NCBI GenBank assembly: GCA_016861045.1
Contig: BOKP01000003.1
Location: forward strand, 249,501 to 313,500
From: Actinomycetes bacterium
GTDB lineage: Bacteria; Actinomycetota; Thermoleophilia; Solirubrobacterales; 70-9
DNA: 64,000 nucleotides
Direction: 5' to 3'
Shown here in pieces: positions 24,986-33,642 of the stretch. The notes below the pieces were generated by a model. That model did not search any database. It saw only the letters and a list, made by a program, of their open reading frames with translations, and was not told where the DNA came from. The position numbers and the translations under genes are program-made. Every line of letters starts with the position of its first letter. Within the stretch, counting starts at the first letter, position 1.

Positions 24986-26866
24986 TCAGCCCCCGAGCTG
25001 CACCCACTTGGCGACCGAGGGAACGCCCTTGCCGTTGAGGACGAACAGCATGTAATAGCCGGGCGGCGCTACCCCGGGGCTCGGCGGAGTCCTCACCTCG
25101 AGCCCCTTGTACCCGCGCTTCTTCCCCTTCCTTCCGGTCACCTTCTTCACCTTCGTCCGCAACGGGACGAGGCGCTGGTTCATGTCGTTGCCGTGGGTGG
25201 TCGCCGCGGGCGCCATCAGCACGGCGGTGGTCGCCCTGGGGCCCTTCGTCCTGACCTTGATGCGCTGGTTCCAGCCCGCGCGCTTCGGGGCCTTCTTGAT
25301 CACCGGGCGCCTGCCCTTGAAGAGGTACGGAGGCGAATAGATCTCGGCGGTGTCGGTGAGGCTGTTCTCCCCGTTGGGCTCGAGCGGGTGCTTGTTGTCA
25401 CCGCCGGAGAAGACCCTGCCGTCGGGAAGCAGGACGGCGGTGGCGTGGTAGCCGCGATCCTCCATCTGCGCCGGGCCGAGACGCCACTTCCGGCTGTCGG
25501 GATCGTAGACCTCGACCTGGCGGCGGGCGCCGTCGGAATCGATCCTGTAGACGCCGTCCTCCTCGTTCTCGCCGTAGCCGCCGCCGACGGTCACCATCGA
25601 GCGGTCCGGGAGCAGCACGGTGTTCTGGTAGTCGCGGCTGATGTTGAGCGGGCTGCCCGCCTTCCAGCCCCGCTCGGGGTGCCGGAGGTCGATCGTCTCG
25701 GTGGTCTCCGACGGCAGCCGGGACCCGTCCGGCAGCGGCAGCCCGCCGATGCCGCCGAGCATCGTCACCTTCCAGGACCCGCGCGGGCCGCCCGGCTCGA
25801 GGACCGCGTTGCCGCCGTTGCGCTGCTCGAGGCTGCGCGGCAGCTCCGTCCAGGTGATCGGCTTGCCGGGGTCGCGCGCGTCGATCAGGGCCGCGTGCTT
25901 GGGCAGCGGGCCGGCGACGGCGACCCGCTCGTCGGGCAGCATGAACATGTGCGGATAGAGGAGCCCCGTCGGCAGCGTCACCTCGGGGTGCAGGCTGAAC
26001 GAGCCGACGCTCTCGGACCCCGAGCCGGGTTGGAAGACCTCGAGGTCGTAGTTGAAGATCTTCCCCGGCGCCTGGTCACCGTAGCCGCCCATCGTGATCG
26101 TGCGGCCGTCGGCGAGCATCACCTGGGTCGGATACCAGCGCCCGTCGCTCATCTGCGGCTGCTGCGTCCAGCGCTCCGTCCACGGGTTGAAGGTGAACGC
26201 CCGGTTCAGTCCCGCCCACTCCGGATAGGCGGGATCGGAGCGGTTCGGGAGGACCAGGTTGCCGCCGGTCACGAGCACCTCGCCGTTGGGCAGCAGCGAC
26301 TGGCCTGAGCAGTAGATCGGCGCCACGCCCGGCGGCTGCGGCCCGGCGCCGTCAGGATCGACGACCGGCGGCGGAACGTTGGTGAACGCGGCCGGCCCGT
26401 AGCCCTTCGAGGGGTCCCAGAGCGTCCCGTTTCCGACGTTCGGCGGCTCGGGCGGGAATCCCCAGTAGAGCACCTTGCCGGTCGGCAGCAGCACCGCGTG
26501 GATCGCGAACGATCTCGGCAGCGCGAACGGGCCGTGGGTCCAGCGTCCGATCTCGCTCGCGGGGGCCCGCGCCGCCGTCCGCCGCGCGAGCAGCCGTGAC
26601 CGGCGCCGTTCGCCGCGCAGCGCCTGGCGCCGTTCGCGCAGCGTCATCGCGCGCCAGCGCCGCAGCTCGCGGCGCTCGTCGCGTCGCTGCTCGGCATGCT
26701 CGGCGGCATGCTCGGGACCGAGGACCTCGGCCTCGTAGGCGCGCAGCTCGGCCTCGGGGAGATCGTCGGGCGCGTCGGTCCCGTGAGCCTGCGCGATGCC
26801 GGCCGGAATCGTCAGCGAAACGACGATCGCGGCGCACATCCCGGCGCCTCTTCTCCCGATCCCCAC
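24986..26866 (-). CDS. Secreted galactose-oxidase-like copper radical oxidase (AA5/GlxA-like)
   Basis: This enzyme oxidises a primary alcohol of a sugar or glycan to an aldehyde using a Cu centre with a Tyr-Cys cofactor. The signal peptide ends at AQA-HG (the start could be GTG 26866, TTG 26884 or ATG 26839). A Kelch-type propeller (DGRTITMGGYG, LPDRSMVTVGGGY) is followed by the immunoglobulin-like 'early set' domain. All expected copper-site residues are present, numbered from 26866: Cys186 (IYCSGQS), Tyr245 (RWYPTQ), Tyr473-His474 (RGYHATA) and His558 (TTHGNDMNQRLVPL). It should therefore be redox-active. In Streptomyces, GlxA works with a glycan synthase; a similar extracellular role on the polymer here is inferred. 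Confidence 0.85.
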   Translation of the reverse strand: MGIGRRGAGMCAAIVVSLTIPAGIAQAHGTDAPDDLPEAELRAYEAEVLGPEHAAEHAEQRRDERRELRRWRAMTLRERRQALRGERRRSRLLARRTAARAPASEIGRWTHGPFALPRSFAIHAVLLPTGKVLYWGFPPEPPNVGNGTLWDPSKGYGPAAFTNVPPPVVDPDGAGPQPPGVAPIYCSGQSLLPNGEVLVTGGNLVLPNRSDPAYPEWAGLNRAFTFNPWTERWTQQPQMSDGRWYPTQVMLADGRTITMGGYGDQAPGKIFNYDLEVFQPGSGSESVGSFSLHPEVTLPTGLLYPHMFMLPDERVAVAGPLPKHAALIDARDPGKPITWTELPRSLEQRNGGNAVLEPGGPRGSWKVTMLGGIGGLPLPDGSRLPSETTETIDLRHPERGWKAGSPLNISRDYQNTVLLPDRSMVTVGGGYGENEEDGVYRIDSDGARRQVEVYDPDSRKWRLGPAQMEDRGYHATAVLLPDGRVFSGGDNKHPLEPNGENSLTDTAEIYSPPYLFKGRRPVIKKAPKRAGWNQRIKVRTKGPRATTAVLMAPAATTHGNDMNQRLVPLRTKVKKVTGRKGKKRGYKGLEVRTPPSPGVAPPGYYMLFVLNGKGVPSVAKWVQLGG

Positions 26867-26944
26867 GGGATCAGGGTAGCGCAAGCACGGGGCGCGGACG
26901 CCGGTTGCCGCCGCGTCCGGGCCGGGCCGGGATTCGGTTCCGGC

Positions 26945-28447
26945 TCAGCCCCGCGGCGACCAGCCGGCCAGGGTCCGGCGGTCGATCTTGCCGGAGCCGA
27001 TCCGGGGCAGCTCGGCGTGGATCACGATCCGCTTCGGGACCATGTGGCTCTCGAGCGACCCGGCGCAGTGGCGCTTGAGCGCCTTCGCCTCGAGCTCGAC
27101 GCCGGGCTCCGCCGAGACGTGCGCGTGCACGGCCTCGCCGAGGAGGTCGTCGGGGACGCCGACCACGGCCGCGTCGCGGACCCCGGGGAAGGCGTGGAGG
27201 ACGTCCTCGACCTCGCGCGGCGCGACCTTCTGCCCGCGTGACTTGATGATGTCGTCGCGGCGGCCGACGAAGTACAGGTAGCCGCGCTCGTCGGCGCGAA
27301 ACAGGTCGCCCGTCGCCAGCACCCGCTCCCAGGGCCAGCGGCCGGGACGGAGCTTGCGATCGGTGGCCGCCTCGTTCCCCCAGTAGCCCTGCATCACGTG
27401 GGGGCCCCTGACCATCAGCTCGCCGACGACGCCGGGGGCGGCGACCTCCCCGTCCTCGTCCTCGACCCAGGCCTCGGTGCCGGGGATCGCCGTCCCGACC
27501 GAGTCCGGATGCTCGTCGACCTCCTCCGGGTCGAGCCGGCAGACCCGCTGGCACTCGGTCTGCCCGTACATGAGGTAGAGCCGTGCGTCGGGGAAGGCGG
27601 AGCGGACGGCGCGGACGACCGGCGTCGGCAGGCCGGCTCCGGCGTTGGTCAGGCAGCGCAGATGGGGCAGCTCGTGCTCGCCGATCCCTGGCAGCGACAG
27701 CAGGAGCTGGTAGATCGTCGGCACCGCGGCGAAGCCGGTGATCTCCCGCTCCTCGAGGAGCTGGACGATGCGGCCGCCGGCGCCGAACCCCGATTCGAGC
27801 ACGAGCGTCGCCCCGAGGCGGACGCAGGTCAGCATCTGGTAGAGCCCGTAGCCGAAGTAGAGCGGCAGGACGCAGAGGATCCGGTCGGAGGGCTCCATGT
27901 CGATGCTCTCGATGATCGAGTCGGCGACGAACGACATGTTGCCGTGGGTGAGCGTCACCCCCTTCGGCTCGCCCGTCGAGCCGGACGTGTAGATGACGGC
28001 GGCGAGATCGGGGGCGACCATCGGCGCGAAGCCGCCCTCCCCCCCGGACGCGGGCGTCGCGTCCCCGGCGACGACGACCGCCCCGTCCGGCACCGCCGCG
28101 ACGACCTTCTCCCGGGTCGCGGCCTCGCAGACGACGACGGCGGCGCCGACGTCGGCGACGATCCGCTCGAGCTTCGCCGGCACGATCTCGGGGCTGATCG
28201 GCGAGAACGCGGCGCCGGCCCGGAGGACCGCGTAGACGGCGGCGGCCATCGGGATCCCGTTCGACATGACGATCGCCACCCGGTCTCCCCGCCCGACTCC
28301 GAGCCGGCGCAGCTCGAAGGCGGCGGCGTCGACGCGCTCGTCGAGGGCGGCGTAGGTGACGGAGTCGTCCGCGGTGACGATCGCGGCGTGCTCGGGCCGG
28401 GCCGCCGCCGTGGCCCGCAGGTCGTCGGCGAGGACCCTCGGTCTCAG
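26945..28447 (-). CDS. AMP-forming acyl-CoA/acyl-ACP ligase (ANL superfamily); probable CTG start
   Basis: The enzyme activates a carboxylic acid with ATP and loads it on CoA or a carrier protein. Blocks in order: TYAALDERVD, IYTSGSTGEPKGV (P-loop), MYGQTEC (A5), GELMVRGP, ATGDLFR, VGRRDDIIKSRGQKV and GSGKIDRRTL (catalytic Lys). The first ATG/GTG/TTG falls at about residue 61, inside the conserved N-terminal domain. A CTG at 28447, overlapping the ACP stop as CTGA, gives the normal 500-aa length (reads LRPRVLADDLRATAAARPEH). The similarity is to benzoate-CoA-ligase-like and exosortase-associated acyl ligases. Its natural partner is the ACP encoded just upstream. Confidence 0.9.
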   Translation of the reverse strand: MRPRVLADDLRATAAARPEHAAIVTADDSVTYAALDERVDAAAFELRRLGVGRGDRVAIVMSNGIPMAAAVYAVLRAGAAFSPISPEIVPAKLERIVADVGAAVVVCEAATREKVVAAVPDGAVVVAGDATPASGGEGGFAPMVAPDLAAVIYTSGSTGEPKGVTLTHGNMSFVADSIIESIDMEPSDRILCVLPLYFGYGLYQMLTCVRLGATLVLESGFGAGGRIVQLLEEREITGFAAVPTIYQLLLSLPGIGEHELPHLRCLTNAGAGLPTPVVRAVRSAFPDARLYLMYGQTECQRVCRLDPEEVDEHPDSVGTAIPGTEAWVEDEDGEVAAPGVVGELMVRGPHVMQGYWGNEAATDRKLRPGRWPWERVLATGDLFRADERGYLYFVGRRDDIIKSRGQKVAPREVEDVLHAFPGVRDAAVVGVPDDLLGEAVHAHVSAEPGVELEAKALKRHCAGSLESHMVPKRIVIHAELPRIGSGKIDRRTLAGWSPRG

Positions 28448-28719
28448 GACCCCGCCCGCTTGCGCTCGACGTAACGGGCGATCGCGTCGACCGAGCCGAA
28501 GTTCTCCTCGGTGATCTCGACGTCCTTGACGCCGACCGCGTAGCGCGCCTCGACCTCCTCGACGATCTCGACGAAGCCGAGCGAGTCGACGATCCCGGCA
28601 GCCAGCAGCTCCTGGTCGTCGGCGAGCTCCGCGTCGGGATCCAGGTAGAGGAAGTTGTCCTCGATGAACGCCCGCATCTCGCTGCGGACGTCGTCGCCAC
28701 CATCGGCTGCTGCGCTCAT
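28444..28719 (-). CDS. Acyl carrier protein
   Basis: This 91-aa acidic four-helix carrier carries a phosphopantetheine on Ser46 in the motif GIVDSLGFVEIV. The start ATG 28719 overlaps the asparagine-synthase-like stop by 4 bp, and its stop overlaps the ligase start, so all are translated together. It is not near fatty acid synthesis genes. It is a dedicated carrier for an acyl or aminoacyl group activated by the adjacent ligase. Confidence 0.9.
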   Translation of the reverse strand: MSAAADGGDDVRSEMRAFIEDNFLYLDPDAELADDQELLAAGIVDSLGFVEIVEEVEARYAVGVKDVEITEENFGSVDAIARYVERKRAGS

Positions 28720-30695
28720 GAAACCTCACTCATCGATTGGTCGACCGTGCGGTCGATTCTTACCGCCGGAGCGGCTGTCTCGGCGGGATGATCGCCGGAA
28801 GCGGCGACGAACGCCTCGTGCCAGAGCTGGGTCGAGAGGATCCCGACCAGCGCCATCCCCTCGCGGACTCCAGTCGCGCGGCCGCTGCGACAGCGCCGCA
28901 GCAGCCCCTCGACCCGGCGCGGCTCCCAGATGCCGACGGCCTCCAGGGCCGCCGGCGCCAGCGCCTCCTCGACCCAGCCGGGCGCGCCGGGGGTGAAGAA
29001 CGGGACGACCTCCGGCGCCCGGTACGGCTGCTTGCGCCGGGCCGAGATCGACGCCGGCAGGAGCTCCTCCGCGAGCCGGCGCAGGGCGACCTTGTCGCTC
29101 GTCGCGGTCAGCTTCTCCTCCTCCGACAGCGCGACCGAGCGACCGTAGACGCGATGGTCGAGGAACGGGTAGCGCCCCTCGACCGCGTGCGCCATCGCCA
29201 CGCGGTCGCCCTGGGCGGCCAGCAGGTAGGGCTCGAGCAGGGTCGTGACCTCGAGCCAGGCGGCGCGCTCGAGCGGCTCCCAGCCGGCGAAGCCGTCCGG
29301 GAGCTCGTCGCGGAGCGGCGCCAGCGCCCCCTCGACGCTGAGGCCGGCGGCGACGTCATCGCGGTAGAAGGAGCGCACCCAGGCGGTCGAGTCGATCCTC
29401 GTCCTGTGCGAGGCGAGGGGGTCGTCGCCGGCTCCCGCCTCGAGCAGGAACCGCGCCCAGCCCGGTCCACGGCGGGCGCCGCTGGGGCCGAGGTGCGGGT
29501 AGAGCTCGGCGAGGAGCTCCATCGCCCGCTCGGGGTCGCCCCGGTGGCGATCGCGAATCGCCACCTCCTTGAACAGGTCGTAGCCCCAGAAGAGCTCGTC
29601 CGCGCCCTCGCCCGTGACCACGACCTTGAGATCGTGGGCGTGGACCTCGCGGGCGAGCAGGTAGAGCGGAACCGGGGCCGTCCGCACCAGCGGCGTCTCG
29701 GCATGGCGGATGACGTCGGGAAAGGCCGCCGCGATCTCGGCGGCGCCGGCCTCGACGACGTGGTGGCGGGTGCCGAGCGCGCCCGCCACGAGCTCCTGCT
29801 CCGCCCGCTCGTCGTAGGCGGGGTCGTCGAAGGCGACGGAGAACGTCCGCAGCTCCCCCTCCTTCTCGACCTGCGCCAGGGCGCTGATCAGGCTCGAGTC
29901 GAGCCCGCCCGAGAGGTAGGCGCCGACCGGCACGTCCGCCCGCAGCCGCAGGGAGACGCTGTCCCGCAGGACGGGCTCGAGGCCCTCGAAGCCGGGCTCG
30001 GCGGCGGGCTGGCCCGGCCCGGCCCGCCACCAGCGCCGCCGCTCGACGATCTCGCCCCGCTCCCAGACGAGCAGGCCGCCGGGCTCGAGCTGGCTGACGC
30101 CCGCGAACGCCGTTCGGGGCGCCTGCGGCGCCCACAGGGCGAAGACCTGGTCGAGGCCGGCGAGGTCGACCGCAGCGCGGACCTCGCCCGACGCGAACAG
30201 CGCCTTCGCCTCCGAGCCGAAGACGATGCCGCCGTCGTCGCGGTGCGAGTAGCTCAACGGCCGCACGCCGAAGCGGTCGCGGATCAGGGTCAGCCGCCGC
30301 CGCCGCGGCTGCCACCAGGCGAGCGCGAACTGCCCGTTGAGGCGGTCGAGACCGCTGAGCCCCTCGCGCTCGAGCAGCGCGTGGACGACCTCGGTGTCGC
30401 TCCGCGTCCGGAAACGGACGCCCTGCGCGCGGAGCCGCTCACGGAGCTCGGGGTGGTTGTAGACCTCGCCGTTGTAGACGAGGACGCTGCCCGCCTCGTC
30501 GCCGATCAGCGGCTGCCAGCCGTGCTCGAGGTCGACGATCGAAAGCCGGGTCGAGACGAGCCCCGCGCCCGGGTCGAGCAGGAGGCCGAAGCCGTCCGGC
30601 CCGCGATGGCGGATCGAGCGCGCCATTCGCAGCAGCGCCGCCTCCCCGACCGCCTCCCCCGGATCGGCGCGGACGATCCCCGCGATCCCGCACAC
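28716..30695 (-). CDS. Asparagine synthase-like glutamine amidotransferase
   Basis: A class II glutaminase domain (Cys2 in MCGIAGIVR) is followed by an ATP-pyrophosphatase synthetase domain (AYLSGGLDSSLISAL near residue 262, then GEGADELFWGYD). The length, 659 aa, fits the AsnB family. In polysaccharide and exosortase clusters, AsnB relatives often amidate uronic acids or other carboxylates instead of aspartate. The placement here, between an NAD-synthase-like gene and an ACP/ligase pair, supports a dedicated amidation role. The product could be free asparagine only if the context is coincidental. The start ATG 30695 is one base from the preceding stop. Confidence 0.88.
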   Translation of the reverse strand: MCGIAGIVRADPGEAVGEAALLRMARSIRHRGPDGFGLLLDPGAGLVSTRLSIVDLEHGWQPLIGDEAGSVLVYNGEVYNHPELRERLRAQGVRFRTRSDTEVVHALLEREGLSGLDRLNGQFALAWWQPRRRRLTLIRDRFGVRPLSYSHRDDGGIVFGSEAKALFASGEVRAAVDLAGLDQVFALWAPQAPRTAFAGVSQLEPGGLLVWERGEIVERRRWWRAGPGQPAAEPGFEGLEPVLRDSVSLRLRADVPVGAYLSGGLDSSLISALAQVEKEGELRTFSVAFDDPAYDERAEQELVAGALGTRHHVVEAGAAEIAAAFPDVIRHAETPLVRTAPVPLYLLAREVHAHDLKVVVTGEGADELFWGYDLFKEVAIRDRHRGDPERAMELLAELYPHLGPSGARRGPGWARFLLEAGAGDDPLASHRTRIDSTAWVRSFYRDDVAAGLSVEGALAPLRDELPDGFAGWEPLERAAWLEVTTLLEPYLLAAQGDRVAMAHAVEGRYPFLDHRVYGRSVALSEEEKLTATSDKVALRRLAEELLPASISARRKQPYRAPEVVPFFTPGAPGWVEEALAPAALEAVGIWEPRRVEGLLRRCRSGRATGVREGMALVGILSTQLWHEAFVAASGDHPAETAAPAVRIDRTVDQSMSEVS

Positions 30696-30696
30696 G

Positions 30697-31665
30697 TCAG
30701 GACTCCGGCGAGAACACCACGGCCGGGGCGTGCAGGTACGCGGTGGCGGTCCGCCGGCGATCGATCTCCGCGTAGGCGACGCCGACCTCCTCGGCGCTCA
30801 TCCCGACCCGCGCGGCGAGATCGGCCGGGTCGGTCCCGTGCTCGTGACCCCACATCAGCTCGTCCATGCGCTCGTAGGAGTAGCCGAAGTAGAACTCCTC
30901 CTGTGTCTGCGGCAACGAGAACGTCTCGGTGGTCGGCTGCCGCGACGTGATCGCCTCGGGCAGGCCGAGCTCGCGGGCCACGGCGTAGACCTGGCCCTTG
31001 TAGAGGCCGGCGATCGGCTTCACGTCGGCGAGGCCGTCACCGCCCTTGACGAAGAACCCCTGGTCGTACTCGAGCAGGTTCGGGGTTCCGATCACCGCGT
31101 AGGAGAGCCGATCGGCCCAGGTGTACTCGCGCAGCTTGCGGACCCGCTGCTTCATGTTCGTCGCGGCCAGCAGCGACAGGTAGGCCTCGGCCGGCATCCG
31201 GCGCTGCTCCCGCGTGCCGTCCGGCCGTTCGACGACGAGCGAGAACACCGTGATCGAGGCCGACGGGGCCGAGCGGACCAACTTGTGCTTCCAGCTCGGC
31301 TCGTAGTCGGGGAAGACCTCCCGGATCGCCTCGTCGCGCTGCTCGTAGCAGCCGAGCCCCTCGAGCGCCGCGGTGATCGGCTCCTCGATGCTGTCGGCGC
31401 CGAGCGCCTGCGCCAGCTCGAGCGCGAGGTCGGAGGAGGCGTCGCCGACGTCGCGCTCGGGGAGCCGCAGGAGTCGCACCCGCTCGGGGCCGAGGGCGCG
31501 AACGCAGATCCCCGCGGCGGCGCTCGAGTCGATGCCGCCGGAGGTGGCGACGACGGCGCCGCGACGGCCGAGGCCGCGGACCGCACGCGCCGTCTCGACC
31601 GCGAGCCGATCGATGCAGGCGGCGGCGTCGAAGCCGTCCAGCGGGCCGCTCGGAGCGCTGCTCAT
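30697..31665 (-). CDS. NAD synthase-like ATP pyrophosphatase
   Basis: This adenine-nucleotide alpha-hydrolase of 322 aa has a PP-loop VVATSGGIDSSAAAG near residue 40. The NadE-like block NMKQRVRKLREYTWADRL precedes VIGTPNLLEYDQGFFVKGGDG and KGQVYAVARELGLPEAI, which match the NadE deamido-NAD binding and ATP regions. It lacks an N-terminal nitrilase domain, so ammonia must come from elsewhere. It begins an operon with the AsnB-like, ACP and ligase genes, and a housekeeping NadE would not be expected there. It may serve a specialised amidation or ligation, but genuine NAD synthase activity remains possible. It is divergent from the GNAT gene, 29 bp away. Confidence 0.82.
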   Translation of the reverse strand: MSSAPSGPLDGFDAAACIDRLAVETARAVRGLGRRGAVVATSGGIDSSAAAGICVRALGPERVRLLRLPERDVGDASSDLALELAQALGADSIEEPITAALEGLGCYEQRDEAIREVFPDYEPSWKHKLVRSAPSASITVFSLVVERPDGTREQRRMPAEAYLSLLAATNMKQRVRKLREYTWADRLSYAVIGTPNLLEYDQGFFVKGGDGLADVKPIAGLYKGQVYAVARELGLPEAITSRQPTTETFSLPQTQEEFYFGYSYERMDELMWGHEHGTDPADLAARVGMSAEEVGVAYAEIDRRRTATAYLHAPAVVFSPES

Positions 31666-31694
31666 GGCGGCAAGTCTAGGTAGATTGCGCCGCC

Positions 31695-32750
31695 ATGGGG
31701 GACATCCGAGCGTTGGAGCGGGCGGATCTTCCCGCGGTGATGGCCCTGCTGCGGGAGGGCCTGCCGGGCTTCCCGCTGGACGAGGAGGGGCTCGCCGCCG
31801 CGGCCTTGGAAGACCCCTGGCGCGACGAGGAGCTTCCCTCCCTGGTCGCGACCGAGTCGGGCCGGGTGGTCGGCTTCATCCGCTCCCAGGCCCGGCCGAT
31901 GCTGTTCGACGGCCGCGCCGTCCGCGGCGTCTGCCTCAGCGACCTCGTCGTCTCGCCCGGGCACCGGCGGGGAGCGGCCGGCGCGATGCTCCTCGGCCGG
32001 CTGCTCAAGGGTCCGCAGGACGTCAGCTGGTCGGATTCGGCGACCGACTTCGTCGTCCGCGCCTGGCGGACGTTCGGAGGCCACGTCGACCATGCCCGCG
32101 CCGCCGACTTCATGCTCGTCCTGCGCCCGCTCAGGTGGATCGCGGCCATCGCCGCCGCCCGCGTCCGCGGCCGCGACGTCGGTCGCGCCCTGATGCCCGT
32201 CGGGGCCCTCCCCGCCCACGCCGCCGGGCCGCGCATCAGCGGCCACCGGGCACCGGAGCAGGAGCCCGGCGTCAGCGGCGAGGACGCCGGCCCGGCGGCG
32301 ATCGCGGCGGCGCTGCCGGCGATCCGCGGTCGCGTGCGGCTCATGGTCGACTGGGACGAGCCGCAGCTCGCGGCGACGCTCCGGCGGATCGAAGCCCTCG
32401 GCGGCGACCTCATCGTCCGGCTCGTCCGCCGTGGCGAGGCCCCGATCGGCTGGTACGCGTGCCTGTCGCGCCGGGGCGGGGCCGCCCGCGTCCTCCACCT
32501 CGCGGCCGACGAGCGCGCGGTCGGCGCCGTCTTCTCCGACCTCGTGGCGGCCGCGGCCGCGGCCGGGGCCACGGTTCTCACCGGCCGGGCGGAGCCGCAC
32601 CTGGAGCGGCCGCTGCGGGAGCGCCTCGCCGCCGTCGGCTTCGCCTGGCGCCCGGTGATCCGGGCGCGCGACCCCGAGCTCGCCTCGGCGCTGGCGACCG
32701 GAGCCTCGCTGCTGACCCGGCTCGACGGGGAGCTGTCCCGGGTTCACTGA
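31695..32750 (+). CDS. GNAT-family N-acetyltransferase, two-domain
   Basis: The first GNAT half of this 351-aa protein contains IRALERADLPAVMALLREG, then LSDLVVSPGHRRGAAGAMLL, the acetyl-CoA binding R/Q-x-x-G-x-A loop (GHRRGAAGAM). The C-terminal half is a weaker second GNAT-like region. It could acetylate an amino sugar or an acyl intermediate of the adjacent ACP/ligase operon, from which it is separated by only 29 bp on the opposite strand. The 3' end overlaps the convergent aldo/keto reductase by 7 bp. The substrate is not predictable. Confidence 0.75.
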   Translation: MGDIRALERADLPAVMALLREGLPGFPLDEEGLAAAALEDPWRDEELPSLVATESGRVVGFIRSQARPMLFDGRAVRGVCLSDLVVSPGHRRGAAGAMLLGRLLKGPQDVSWSDSATDFVVRAWRTFGGHVDHARAADFMLVLRPLRWIAAIAAARVRGRDVGRALMPVGALPAHAAGPRISGHRAPEQEPGVSGEDAGPAAIAAALPAIRGRVRLMVDWDEPQLAATLRRIEALGGDLIVRLVRRGEAPIGWYACLSRRGGAARVLHLAADERAVGAVFSDLVAAAAAAGATVLTGRAEPHLERPLRERLAAVGFAWRPVIRARDPELASALATGASLLTRLDGELSRVH

Positions 32751-33625
32751 TCGCGCCGGGAGCCCCCGCCGAGACGCCGCCAGAGCGTCCGCCGCACCCG
32801 TCGCACCCGCCCGCGCGGGGTCCACCACGGCCGCTCGACCGCGATCGCCGCGCCGCCGGTGCGGTCGAGCGCGTCGAGGCGGGCGATGTCCTCGGCGGTG
32901 AGCTCGAAGTCGAAGATCGCCGCGTTCTCCCCGATCCGCTCGCGGTGGACCGACTTCGGGATCACGGCGACCGCGCGCTCGATCGACCAGCGCAGGAGGA
33001 TCTGGGCGGGGGTGCGCCGATGCTGGCGCGCGACGGCGGCCAGGGTCGGATCGTCGAGCTCGCGGCCGTGGGTGAGCGACCCGTAGCCCTCGACCTCGAC
33101 CCCGCGGGCCCGACACCCCTCGAGCAGCAGCCGCCGATAGCGGAAGGGGCTGAACTGGACCTGGTTGACCGCGGGCCTGACCGACCCCGCGGCGAGCAGC
33201 GAATCGAGCTCGTCGAGGCTGAAGTTGCTGACGCCGATGCTGCGGGCGAGCCCGCTCTCGAGCGCCCGCTCCATCGCCGGCCAGGCGCGCCGCGGGCCGC
33301 CGCGCGGGTTGTGGACCAGGTAGAGGTCCACCTCGCCGATCCCGAGCCGCCCGAGGCTGCGCTCGAGCTCGGCCACCGGGTCGTCCCGCCCGGTGGCGAA
33401 CTTCGTCGTCACGAAGACGTCCTCACGGGCCAGGCCGCTCCGCTGCAGCGCCCGACCGACGTCGGCCTCGTTCCCGTAGGCCTGCGCGGTGTCGACGTGG
33501 CGGTAGCCGGCCTCCAGCGCCCAGCCCACCGCCTCCTCGGTGGCCGCCCCGGCGGGGATCTGGAAGACGCCGAACCCGAGCAGCGGCATCGCCACCCCGG
33601 GCGCGATCTCGATCTCGCGTCGCAC
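32744..33625 (-). CDS. Aldo/keto reductase
   Basis: This NADPH-dependent reductase has a TIM barrel and 293 aa. Start motifs are MPLLGFGVFQIP and VDTAQAYGNEADVGRAL (catalytic Asp/Tyr, AYGNE). The Lys is in VFVTTKFATG and the His in DLYLVHNPRG. GVSNFSLDELDSLL and the C-terminal IPKSVHRERIGENAAIFDF fit the DkgA/prostaglandin-F-synthase-like AKR5 group. It is cytoplasmic and the physiological carbonyl substrate is unknown. It is probably not a dedicated polysaccharide enzyme. Confidence 0.92.
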   Translation of the reverse strand: MRREIEIAPGVAMPLLGFGVFQIPAGAATEEAVGWALEAGYRHVDTAQAYGNEADVGRALQRSGLAREDVFVTTKFATGRDDPVAELERSLGRLGIGEVDLYLVHNPRGGPRRAWPAMERALESGLARSIGVSNFSLDELDSLLAAGSVRPAVNQVQFSPFRYRRLLLEGCRARGVEVEGYGSLTHGRELDDPTLAAVARQHRRTPAQILLRWSIERAVAVIPKSVHRERIGENAAIFDFELTAEDIARLDALDRTGGAAIAVERPWWTPRGRVRRVRRTLWRRLGGGSRRDQ

Positions 33626-33642
33626 CGTCGCGGCGCGCCCGC

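Noticed and set aside
26945-28729. ACP-ligase fusion from a start upstream of the ACP gene
   Set aside because: The first 90 residues of that frame are the ACP gene read in the wrong frame (Arg-rich); ACP in its own frame has the DSLGF site.
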